From Burkholderiales bacterium (GTDB taxonomy: Bacteria; Pseudomonadota; Gammaproteobacteria; Burkholderiales; Burkholderiaceae_E): DNA of 5,082 bases. The stretch covers positions 2,629,834 to 2,634,915 of the forward strand of contig CP070753.1 of the NCBI GenBank assembly GCA_020348765.1. Direction: 5' to 3'. Shown here piece by piece: positions 1 to 5,082 of this stretch. The notes beneath the pieces are model-generated. The model made no database searches. It saw only the letters and a list, made by a program, of their open reading frames with translations, and was not told where the DNA came from. Positions within the stretch are counted from its first letter, which is position 1, and each line of letters opens with the position of its first letter. A program made the position numbers and the translations under genes.

Positions 1-704
1 AGCTTGATGCCGCGCCTGCCGGCCACCGCGAAGGCCTCGGTGGCGCAGGCCGCCGAGACCCTGGCCACGTCGGGATCGTCCATCGCCTCGCCGATGGTGA
101 GCGCGGCAACTGCGCACGGTCCCGAGTAGGCGCAGTTGCAGATCAGCTTCTCCCACACGAGCTGATCGATGTCGTCGAAAAGCTTGGCGCGAAAGCCGGC
201 TCCGCTCCAGGCTTCCTCGATCTGCTTCAGCCTCGGCGTGATCGGCCCGCCGAATTCCCCGAGCCGAACGAGCTCCATGCCGTTGTGGTGCGCGTGCCCG
301 GGCGCCTTGATCGAGGCGCCAAATCCGCCGACCACGCCCACCATGACCCGATCGCGCCCGAGGATCTCGGCCGCAGTCTCCGGACCGCCGAGACCGTTCT
401 GGATCGACAGGACCGGCGTGCCTTCTCCGAGCAACGGGTCGATCGACGCGGCGGCCTGCGCGACATGCATCGCCTTGGTGGCGAGGATCACGAGATCGCA
501 GGGACCGGCCTCCCTGGCCACGGTCGTCGCGTGCACCCGCACCGTGCGATCGCCCGACTTGCCCTCGAGCCGCAGGCCGTTCCTGTTGATGGCATCGACG
601 TGCTCGCGCCAGCGGTCGATGGCCCAGACTTCATGGCCCGCGGAAGCGAACAGGGCTGCGTAGACGGAACCCATCGCCCCACAGCCGACGACCGCGATCT
701 TCAT
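1..704 (-). CDS. panE: 2-dehydropantoate 2-reductase (ketopantoate reductase) family protein, 3' end beyond window
   Basis: This is the N-terminal 234 residues of a ketopantoate reductase family protein, cut off by the window edge. Family members use NADPH to reduce 2-dehydropantoate to pantoate in the cytosolic pantothenate/CoA pathway. The translation begins MKIAVVGCGAMG, giving the Rossmann GxGxxG motif at residues 7-12. An IQNG motif has Asn103, and a WEKLICN motif at 184-190 has Lys186 and Asn190, with the spacing of catalytic Lys176 and Asn180 in E. coli PanE. The family's later catalytic Glu lies outside the window. The ATG at 704 is preceded by GAGGAAGG, a plausible ribosome binding site. 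The gene lies 98 bases after ubiT on the same strand, so co-transcription is possible, but two hairpins sit between them. Many genomes carry several paralogues with other 2-oxoacid substrates, so the family is secure but the exact substrate is not. Confidence 0.9.
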   Translation of the reverse strand, partial: MKIAVVGCGAMGSVYAALFASAGHEVWAIDRWREHVDAINRNGLRLEGKSGDRTVRVHATTVAREAGPCDLVILATKAMHVAQAAASIDPLLGEGTPVLSIQNGLGGPETAAEILGRDRVMVGVVGGFGASIKAPGHAHHNGMELVRLGEFGGPITPRLKQIEEAWSGAGFRAKLFDDIDQLVWEKLICNCAYSGPCAVAALTIGEAMDDPDVARVSAACATEAFAVAGRRGIK

Positions 705-736
705 CCTTCCTCGTCTCGGTCCGCCTTCAGCGCACG

Positions 737-800
737 GCCCCGATGAAAGTCGGGGTTCCCGCCTGTCAGCGAGCGGGCCGGCGGCGCGGAGTCGCCGGCG
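737..800 (-). terminator. Pair of GC-rich hairpins after ubiT (weak terminator candidate)
   Basis: Two perfect inverted repeats lie between the ubiT stop and the panE-like start. The first starts three bases past the ubiT stop and has 7-base arms at 777-783 and 793-799 (GCCGGCG/CGCCGGC) with a 9-base loop. The second has 6-base arms at 738-743 and 750-755 (CCCCGA/TCGGGG) with a 6-base loop. Neither is followed by a T-run on the minus strand, so these are not textbook intrinsic terminators. They could slow polymerase, protect the 3' end of the ubiUVT message, or be chance structure in GC-rich DNA. Confidence 0.35.
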
Positions 801-802
801 GC

Positions 803-1246
803 TCAGCGACCCGCTGCCTCGGGGCCCTGCAGGAAGCGCGGCCATTCGATCGCATCCAGCAGGTTCTTCACGATCAGGCCGAGCTCGGTGTCGCCCTCGA
901 TCATCAGCCGCCGGTGGAAGAACAGCGTGTCCGGGTCCTGCTGGCGGGTCGCAATCTGCAGGTAGGCCGTCGCGCGGGCGGAGAAGACGACGTCCGCTTT
1001 GGCCTGCCCGCTCGCCGCCCGAAAGCGCCCATCGCGGCGCTCGACGCTCGCGCTGGCGCCCGCGTCGGTTACGCGGATGCGGACCACGCGGCCTTCGAGC
1101 GCGGACAGTTCGTCGCCGTCGATCAGCTTCAGGCGGATCGCTGCGTTCAGCGCCGTGGCCAGCGCGATCGAGTGCGGCCACTGCGGCAGCCGCTCGCCCG
1201 CGGCGGCCAACGCGCGCGGCAGGCTGAGTTCCGGGATGTGCATCAT
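803..1246 (-). CDS. ubiT: UbiT, SCP2-domain lipid-binding accessory factor of O2-independent ubiquinone synthesis
   Basis: This 147-residue protein has an SCP2-like (sterol carrier) fold covering roughly residues 25-135. The diagnostic stretch is at residues 101-134 ([14 protein letters not shown], then IEGDTELGL, then VKNLLDAIE). It closely matches E. coli YhbT/UbiT as I recall it. In E. coli UbiT is needed for ubiquinone synthesis without oxygen and is thought to bind the hydrophobic prenylated intermediates. No signal peptide or membrane helix is apparent, so it is likely cytosolic. The first ATG (1246) overlaps the ubiV stop as ATGA, which implies translational coupling; a second ATG follows directly at 1243. 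The upstream ribosome binding site is weak (GAGG about 10 bases before). The protein is shorter than the E. coli one (about 174 residues) because it ends soon after the SCP2 core, without the C-terminal tail. Being directly downstream of ubiU and ubiV supports the assignment strongly. Confidence 0.93.
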   Translation of the reverse strand: MMHIPELSLPRALAAAGERLPQWPHSIALATALNAAIRLKLIDGDELSALEGRVVRIRVTDAGASASVERRDGRFRAASGQAKADVVFSARATAYLQIATRQQDPDTLFFHRRLMIEGDTELGLIVKNLLDAIEWPRFLQGPEAAGR

Positions 1247-2133
1247 GCTGTCGCTGCCTCGAGCTCGATGCCGGCTCTTCCGTGCCAGAACCCGTTGCAG
1301 AAGCCCTCGGCACTCCAGTGCGCCGGTGGCGCCGCGACCTCTCGGCCGCCGGAATCGCGGGCCGCGGCGAATGCGGCGATCACCTCGTCGGTGTACTGCG
1401 CCTGCGGGCTGATGCGCACCGCGTCCACGCCGATCTCGATCATCTCGCGCAGCCGCGGCATCAGCATGCAGCGCTGCGCCGACTGGGTCTGCACGCCGTT
1501 CAGCGCGAGGAAGCTCGCCGACTCGCGCGTGCGCAGCGTGAGGCCATCCGGGTGCTCGATGCAGCGGTACTGGCAGTCGTCCTTGTTCAGGCCATAGTGG
1601 CGGGCGGTGAAGCAGCGCGCCGACAGCGCCAGAGGCAACCGCCCGTACGCGAAGATCTCGGTCTGCATCCCCGCCGGACGCGCGCGGTGCAGCGCGGCGA
1701 CCAGCGCGCCGCTGGCCTCCAGCGGCGGCACCCAGCGCATCGCGCCGAGCGACGCGTAGTACGCGAGCGTGTCCTCGTTGTAGATGTTGAGGTGCGGCCC
1801 GGCCACGAAGGGCACGCGGCGCGCCGCGAGCGCCACGGCGCCGAGGTCGTTCGCCTCGATCGTGACGCCTTGCTCCTCGACGAGCTGGCGCAGGCGTTTG
1901 AGGTCGCTCTCGGACTCCAGCAGCGCCTGCGTGGAGAGCACCACCTCCTTGCCCGCGGCAGCGAGATCCACTGCGAGATCCGACCAGTCGTTCGCGCGCA
2001 TCTGCTGGCGCCGCGAGCAGACGACCTCGCCGAGGTAGATCGTGTCCACCGCGGTCCGCGCCATCGTCGCGTAGAAGTCGAGCACGGCCTGGCGCGACCA
2101 GTAGTAGAGCAGGGGTCCCAATGCGATGCGCAT
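1243..2133 (-). CDS. ubiV: UbiV, 4Fe-4S U32-family subunit of O2-independent ubiquinone hydroxylation
   Basis: UbiV is the partner of UbiU in the 4Fe-4S complex that, in E. coli, is required for hydroxylation of the ubiquinone ring without O2. This protein has 296 residues, close to the roughly 290 of E. coli UbiV (YhbV). The four cluster ligands are visible: Cys39 (GEVVCSRR) and Cys174, Cys187 and Cys191 (CX12CX3C, ending DDCQYRC). Their spacing matches E. coli Cys39, Cys180, Cys193 and Cys197. The N-terminus [12 protein letters not shown] is typical of the family. The frame is open much further upstream, to 2904, but that part is only the shadow of ubiU. The start at 2133 is fixed by a strong GGAGGT seven bases before it and by alignment of the cysteines. 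The gene begins 5 bases after the ubiU stop and ends in an ATGA overlap with ubiT, so the three genes should be translated from one message. No frameshift or missing key residue was seen. Confidence 0.95.
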   Translation of the reverse strand: MRIALGPLLYYWSRQAVLDFYATMARTAVDTIYLGEVVCSRRQQMRANDWSDLAVDLAAAGKEVVLSTQALLESESDLKRLRQLVEEQGVTIEANDLGAVALAARRVPFVAGPHLNIYNEDTLAYYASLGAMRWVPPLEASGALVAALHRARPAGMQTEIFAYGRLPLALSARCFTARHYGLNKDDCQYRCIEHPDGLTLRTRESASFLALNGVQTQSAQRCMLMPRLREMIEIGVDAVRISPQAQYTDEVIAAFAAARDSGGREVAAPPAHWSAEGFCNGFWHGRAGIELEAATA

Positions 2134-2138
2134 GGCGG

Positions 2139-3158
2139 CTACCTCCACGGCCGGTTGTAGGCGCCCAGCGTCACCTGTTGCCCTTCGGCCAGGTTCGACA
2201 GCTCGGTTTGCCACTGCGAGCGCGCCTGAAAGCGTTCGCCGCTCGTGGCCGCGTCCAGCGCCGCGCGCAGCGTGCGTGTGACCTGCGCCACGTAGGCCGG
2301 GCTGCGCTGGCGACCCTCGACCTTGATCGCGGCCACGCCGATCTCGACCAGCTCGGGCAGGATCGGCAGCACGTTCAGGCTGGTCGGCTCCTCCAGCGCA
2401 TAGTAGGTCTCGCCGTCCACGTCGAAGCGGCCCTTGCACAGCGTCGGGTAGCCGGCCTTCTCGTCCTCGCCGAAGCGGTCGATCAGAATGCCGTTCAGGC
2501 GCACGTCCATCGTGTCGCCGTGGTCTTCCCAGCGCACGAACTTCGCCGGCGAGCACGCGCCGTGCGTGTTCGGCGACTCGCCGGTGGCGTACGAGGACAG
2601 CCAGCAGCGTCCCTCGTTCATCACGCACAGGCTGCCGAAGCCGAACACCTCGATCTCCACGCTGCTGTTCTCGACCAGGCGCTGCACCTGCGACAAAGTG
2701 AGCACGCGCGGCAGCACCGCGCGGCGCACTCCGAACTCGCGCTGGCAGAAGTTGATCGCCTCGTAGTTGGTCGCCGAGCCCTGCACCGACAGGTGCAGCC
2801 GCAGCTGCGGATGGCGGTTGGCGGTGTAGGCCATCAGCGCAACGTCGGCTACGATCAGTGCATCCACGCCCAGTTCGGCCGCGGCGTCGATCGCGCGATG
2901 CCACTCGGTCACGCGTCCCGCCTGCGCGTAGGTGTTGATCGCGACCAGCACCTGGGCGCCCTGCCTGTGCGCATAGCGCAGCCCCTCCGCGAGCCTGGCG
3001 CGGTCGAAGTTCAGGCCGGCGAAGTTGCGCGCGTTGGTCGCGTCGCGAAACCCGCAGTACACGGCGTCGGCGCCGTTGTCGACGGCCGCCTTCAGCGCGG
3101 GCAACCCTCCCGCGGGGCAGACCAGATGCGGCGCCTTCGGTCGCCGTTGTCGGGACAT
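2139..3158 (-). CDS. ubiU: UbiU, 4Fe-4S U32-family subunit of O2-independent ubiquinone hydroxylation
   Basis: UbiU belongs to the U32 'peptidase' family but, in E. coli, works with UbiV and UbiT to hydroxylate ubiquinone precursors under anoxia, where the O2-dependent flavin hydroxylases cannot act. The protein has 339 residues. Its [12 protein letters not shown] segment near residue 14 and the [24 protein letters not shown] and [10 protein letters not shown] segments match E. coli YhbU closely. Four cluster cysteines are seen at 178, 185, 202 and 241. Each is exactly nine positions after E. coli Cys169, Cys176, Cys193 and Cys232, because this protein has nine extra residues at its N-terminus. 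The chosen ATG at 3158 has GGGAGGG seven bases upstream; a TTG at 3188 is in frame but lacks support. The stop is 5 bases before ubiV. Upstream lies an IS630 element whose transposase ends 35 bases before this start, so the native promoter may have been displaced. The gene itself is intact. Confidence 0.96.
   Translation of the reverse strand: MSRQRRPKAPHLVCPAGGLPALKAAVDNGADAVYCGFRDATNARNFAGLNFDRARLAEGLRYAHRQGAQVLVAINTYAQAGRVTEWHRAIDAAAELGVDALIVADVALMAYTANRHPQLRLHLSVQGSATNYEAINFCQREFGVRRAVLPRVLTLSQVQRLVENSSVEIEVFGFGSLCVMNEGRCWLSSYATGESPNTHGACSPAKFVRWEDHGDTMDVRLNGILIDRFGEDEKAGYPTLCKGRFDVDGETYYALEEPTSLNVLPILPELVEIGVAAIKVEGRQRSPAYVAQVTRTLRAALDAATSGERFQARSQWQTELSNLAEGQQVTLGAYNRPWR
2141..2146 (-). 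promoter_or_regulatory. ubiV ribosome binding site overlapping ubiU stop
   Basis: On the minus strand GGAGGT lies seven bases before the ubiV ATG at 2133. Its last base is the T of the ubiU TAG stop, so ribosomes ending ubiU finish right on the ubiV initiation site. This decides the ubiV start and suggests coupled, roughly equal synthesis of the two subunits. Confidence 0.85.
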
Positions 3159-3165
3159 TGCCAAG

Positions 3166-3172
3166 CCCTCCC
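3166..3172 (-). promoter_or_regulatory. ubiU ribosome binding site
   Basis: GGGAGGG on the minus strand with a 7-base spacer to the ATG at 3158. It lies outside the insertion sequence in host DNA and selects 3158 over the in-frame TTG at 3188. No convincing sigma70 -35/-10 pair or FNR-type TTGAT-N4-ATCAA palindrome is visible in the 35 bases between the transposase stop and ubiU. Confidence 0.8.
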
Positions 3173-3193
3173 GTAGCCGCAAAACCAAAAAGT

Positions 3194-4255
3194 CTAGTTC
3201 ACTGAAACAGAAGAATCGGCTCTATAGCGCCGCGATGGGTCATCGTACTTCCACTTGATAGGCCGAGCGTTCTTGTTGTACTCGCGGATGAATCGCATGA
3301 TCTTCTTGTCCAGGTCTTTGACGCTGGTGAACACGCCGCGGGCGATGAGGCCGCGCTGGATGCGCGAGAACCAGTTCTCGACCTGGTTCAACCACGACGA
3401 GTAGGTGGGCGTGTGGTGGATCGTCACGCTGGGGTTGGCCTGCAGGAACGCGCGCACGCGCGCGGTCTTGTGGCTGCTGACGTTGTCGCAGATGACGTGG
3501 ATCTCACGGCCCACAGGCTGCGCAGCCTTGATCTCTTCGAGGAAGGCGACGAACAACTCGCTGTTGTGGGTGGGCGCGGTCTTGCCGATCACCTCGCCGG
3601 TGCGCGTGTTCAGGGCAGCGAACAGGCTGAGCGTGCCGTTGCGCCGGTACTCGAAGCCGTGGCTCTCGGCACGGCCCGGCGACAGCGGCAGCATTCGGTC
3701 CTTGCGATCGAGCGCCTGGATGGCGGTCTTCTCGTCGACGCTGAACACCGCCGCGTGCTCGGGCGGGTTCAGGTACAGCCCGATCACATCGGCCGCCTTG
3801 GCCTCGAAGTCCGGGTCATTGGAGATCATGTGCCGGCGCAGCCGGTGCGGGCGGATGCCGTGCTTTTGCCAGATGCGCTGCACGGTCATGAAGCTGATGT
3901 CGCCCAACTCCGCGGCGAGCTTGCGGGTGCTCCAGTGCGTCGAGCCGTCGCGTGGCCTGCGCCGCAGCGTGTAGTTGAGCACCCGCGCCTCGAGCTTCTC
4001 GACCGGCTGCGCAGGCGCGCGCCCCGGGTAGTACGACACCAGCCCCGGCAGGCCTTGCTCGGCATATGCCCGAGTCCAACGGCTAATGAACCCGTCGTTG
4101 CAGGCGAGCTTGTCGCGGATGTCCACGCGCCGCTCGCCGGCAGCCCACAGCAGGATGCAACGCGCTCGACGCGCCACCGCGGCACTCCCGTGCCGCGACC
4201 GCGTCAACGCCTGCAGATCGGCTCGCTGTTCGTCGTTCAAAGTGATTCGTTCCAT
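3194..4255 (-). CDS. IS630-family DDE transposase
   Basis: This 353-residue transposase is full length for the family. The N-terminal part (about residues 1-140) is a paired helix-turn-helix DNA-binding region: one helix-turn-helix lies around 40-70 ([16 protein letters not shown]) and a second around 110-135 ([22 protein letters not shown]). The catalytic DDE domain follows, with Asp174 (FSVDEKT), Asp257 ([10 protein letters not shown]) and Glu293 (LNQVENWFS). The last two are separated by 35 residues, as expected for IS630/Tc1-mariner enzymes. It should cut and paste its own element into TA-containing targets. The ATG at 4255 has only a weak upstream ribosome binding site, which is common for transposases. 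The stop codon TAG is formed by the duplicated TA plus the adjoining G of the target, so the element itself encodes no stop in this frame. No frameshift or internal stop is present, so it is probably active. Confidence 0.95.
   Translation of the reverse strand: MERITLNDEQRADLQALTRSRHGSAAVARRARCILLWAAGERRVDIRDKLACNDGFISRWTRAYAEQGLPGLVSYYPGRAPAQPVEKLEARVLNYTLRRRPRDGSTHWSTRKLAAELGDISFMTVQRIWQKHGIRPHRLRRHMISNDPDFEAKAADVIGLYLNPPEHAAVFSVDEKTAIQALDRKDRMLPLSPGRAESHGFEYRRNGTLSLFAALNTRTGEVIGKTAPTHNSELFVAFLEEIKAAQPVGREIHVICDNVSSHKTARVRAFLQANPSVTIHHTPTYSSWLNQVENWFSRIQRGLIARGVFTSVKDLDKKIMRFIREYNKNARPIKWKYDDPSRRYRADSSVSVN
3197..3221 (+). repeat. Left terminal inverted repeat of the IS630 element
   Basis: Compared with the reverse complement of the right end (4303-4279), 17 of the 25 bases are identical. 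The identical blocks are the outer GTT, then ACT, AAC, and an inner AATCGGCT (3214-3221). The inner conserved block is a plausible transposase binding site. This repeat overlaps the last codons of the transposase gene. Confidence 0.85.
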
Positions 4256-4278
4256 GCCCCATCATGTGGGGGCAAAAC

Positions 4279-4303
4279 AGCCGATTTCAACGTTATAGTC
4301 AAC
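4279..4303 (-). repeat. Right terminal inverted repeat of the IS630 element
   Basis: This is the partner of the left repeat, reading GTTGACT from the outer edge and containing the conserved inner AATCGGCT (complement of 4279-4286). It lies upstream of the transposase start, so the transposase promoter should be within or near 4256-4303. No clear -35/-10 pair could be picked out there. Confidence 0.85.
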
Positions 4304-4788
4304 TAGCGGATCTGGCCGCGGATTTCGCCGCTCGGAAATGCGACGGTGTGCACGTTCACGTACGCATTGCCGGCCTGGATATGGGCGATCAGGTCTTCGA
4401 TCGTCTGACCGGCAAGCGGCCCGACGAGATTGGCCGCCGTGAAGACGCCGACGGCGAGCATGCCGTCGCTGCGGCCTGGGATCAGGACCTCCGGAGGGGC
4501 GGACGGGTACAGCCAGACGACGATTGGGCCGTTCGCGCCCGCCGGCGCGAGATGGATGTGGGACATCCTGACGTCCTCGATGTTGGCGACGATCAGTCGA
4601 TACTGGATCGCAGTGCCGCCGGGCAGAACCCTGAACGTCGCCTGTCCCTGAGCGCTGGTCGCTACCGGGGACGCTTCTTCATTGCCCGACAGGTGAGCCC
4701 GGAAGTTGCCCGCGTGGCCCTGTGCCTGCGCGACTGCGGCCAGCAGCGCGAACAGAAGGAACCCGAATCCGATTCGAAGCGCACGCAT
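4303..4788 (-). CDS. Secreted CHRD-domain protein of unknown function
   Basis: This 161-residue protein has a Sec-type signal peptide: MRALR followed by a hydrophobic stretch to about residue 20, with likely cleavage after AQA (residue 22). The mature part is one CHRD domain (about 28-160). Typical features are FRAHLSGNEEASPV (29-42), MSHIHLAPAG (75-84) and the ending YVNVHTVAFPSGEIRGQIR (143-161). The HIH and VNVH histidines are characteristic of the bacterial versions. CHRD domains were first described in animal chordin; the bacterial function is not established, so none is assigned. The ATG at 4788 was chosen because GGAGGA lies five bases before it and the signal peptide starts there; the frame is open to 4833 but without support. 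The protein ends at the usual family C-terminus, so it is not truncated although the IS630 element begins exactly at its TAG stop. Before that insertion it would have ended 35 bases before ubiU. Confidence 0.92.
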   Translation of the reverse strand: MRALRIGFGFLLFALLAAVAQAQGHAGNFRAHLSGNEEASPVATSAQGQATFRVLPGGTAIQYRLIVANIEDVRMSHIHLAPAGANGPIVVWLYPSAPPEVLIPGRSDGMLAVGVFTAANLVGPLAGQTIEDLIAHIQAGNAYVNVHTVAFPSGEIRGQIR

Positions 4789-4793
4789 GGGAA

Positions 4794-4799
4794 TCCTCC
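4794..4799 (-). promoter_or_regulatory. Ribosome binding site of the CHRD gene
   Basis: GGAGGA on the minus strand, five bases before the ATG at 4788. It fixes the start at the signal-peptide methionine rather than the in-frame upstream codon at 4833. Confidence 0.8.
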
Positions 4800-4833
4800 A
4801 GAGATGTGATGGCAAGTGGCCGAGCTTTCGCAC

Positions 4834-5082
4834 CTCCGGCAGCGCCGCTCACCGCGACGCGCCAGTTCGGTGATCGGCCCGCCGCGGGCTGGTCGACTGC
4901 CGGCTCGACCTGTTCCTGCCGGCGCGCCACTATGCTCGCGCCGCGGTCGTCGGACGGTCAAATTTCGCGCCGATCCGCGAGCAATACGTGTGCCGAATCC
5001 GGATCTGCACGCTCGGCGGAGGCATGGGTCCCGGAACCGACTACTCCATCACAAGGCGAACTCAGCGAAAGCGTGCGCTCAC
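4834..5082. other. Upstream region of the CHRD gene, no recognised gene
   Basis: These 249 bases presumably hold the promoter of the CHRD gene, but no convincing -35/-10 pair was found. TTGACC (4961-4956, minus) is followed by CATAGT only after 21 bases, which is too long a spacer. On the plus strand, a frame from an ATG at 4932 stays open to the window edge (50 codons). Another frame, open from 4874, contains CTLGGGMGPGTDYS. Neither has a good ribosome binding site or a family I recognise. A divergent gene starting near the right edge is possible but unsupported. Confidence 0.3.

Larger units (their letters stand above)
3197..4303 (-). mobile_element. Intact IS630-family insertion sequence, about 1107 bp, in a CTAG target
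   Basis: The element carries one full-length transposase gene and imperfect terminal inverted repeats. Its outer ends read GTTCACT (left) and GTTGACT (right, reverse complement). TA flanks it at 3195-3196 and 4304-4305. Removing the element and one TA leaves CTAG, the target reported for IS630, which duplicates TA. Because the element's terminal bases are G and C, each junction itself reads CTAG, so a 4-base CTAG duplication with ends at 3198 and 4302 cannot be told apart from sequence alone. The intact reading frame and clean TA duplication suggest a fairly recent insertion. It sits between the CHRD gene and ubiU in the same orientation as both. Confidence 0.92.

Noticed and set aside
743..1597. 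Plus-strand open frame of 284 codons opposite ubiT and the end of ubiV
   Set aside because: It spans two real genes on the other strand, has no recognisable domain and no good ribosome binding site.
1282..2160. Plus-strand open frame of 292 codons opposite ubiV
   Set aside because: Same reason: a low-complexity Arg/Ala-rich translation opposite a gene with conserved cysteine ligands.
1243..2904. A 553-codon version of ubiV starting inside ubiU
   Set aside because: The first 257 codons are an Arg/Gly-rich shadow of ubiU; the family N-terminus and a strong GGAGGT place the start at 2133.
2121..3176. Plus-strand open frame of 351 codons opposite ubiU
   Set aside because: It is antisense to a well-supported gene; the product is rich in Arg, Ala, His and Val with no recognisable motif, the usual result of codon bias in GC-rich DNA.
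3159..3193. FNR-type binding site before ubiU, expected for an anaerobic operon
   Set aside because: No TTGAT-N4-ATCAA-like palindrome is present here or in the region upstream of the CHRD gene.
3197..3260. Outward promoter at the IS end driving ubiU (CTATAG or TAGACT as -10)
   Set aside because: No acceptable -35 hexamer at 16-18 bases upstream of either candidate.
3413..4306. Plus-strand open frame of 297 codons opposite the transposase
   Set aside because: Antisense shadow of an intact DDE transposase; no family resemblance.
4929..4961. Minus-strand promoter TTGACC / CATAGT upstream of the CHRD gene
   Set aside because: The spacer would be 21 bases, outside the range for sigma70 promoters, and the -10 match is poor.

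Overview
The window is high-GC DNA with every recognisable gene on the minus strand, so transcription runs from high to low coordinates. Read in that direction it holds: a secreted CHRD-domain protein (4788-4303), an intact IS630-family insertion sequence (about 4303-3197), the three genes of the oxygen-independent ubiquinone pathway ubiU (3158-2139), ubiV (2133-1243) and ubiT (1246-803), and the 5' part of a ketopantoate-reductase-family gene (704 down to the window edge). The ubiUVT set is known from Alpha-, Beta- and Gammaproteobacteria. Together with the base composition and the transposase type, this suggests a betaproteobacterium, possibly Burkholderiales-like; that placement is an inference, not a proof.

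The central block is a tight operon. UbiU and UbiV are paired 4Fe-4S proteins of the U32 family, and UbiT is an SCP2-type lipid-binding protein. In E. coli these three allow ubiquinone ring hydroxylation without O2. All eight cluster cysteines (four in each of UbiU and UbiV) are present at the spacing I recall from E. coli. The ubiV ribosome binding site overlaps the ubiU stop codon, and the ubiV stop overlaps the ubiT start as ATGA. After ubiT comes a 98-base gap with two GC-rich hairpins, then the ketopantoate reductase gene, which may or may not be co-transcribed.

The IS630 element inserted at a CTAG that was the end of the CHRD gene. The TA is present on both sides, the CHRD gene keeps its TAG stop, and the transposase's own TAG stop is completed by the target. 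Without the element, the CHRD stop would lie only 35 bases before the ubiU start. The ancestral layout was therefore probably one transcription unit, CHRD-ubiU-ubiV-ubiT, now split by the element. No terminator is visible between the transposase stop and ubiU, so ubiUVT may now depend on read-through.

The last 249 bases (4834-5082), upstream of the CHRD gene, hold no recognisable gene. No tRNA, rRNA or CRISPR array was seen anywhere. I found no previously undescribed system; the points of interest are the operon arrangement and the geometry of the IS insertion.
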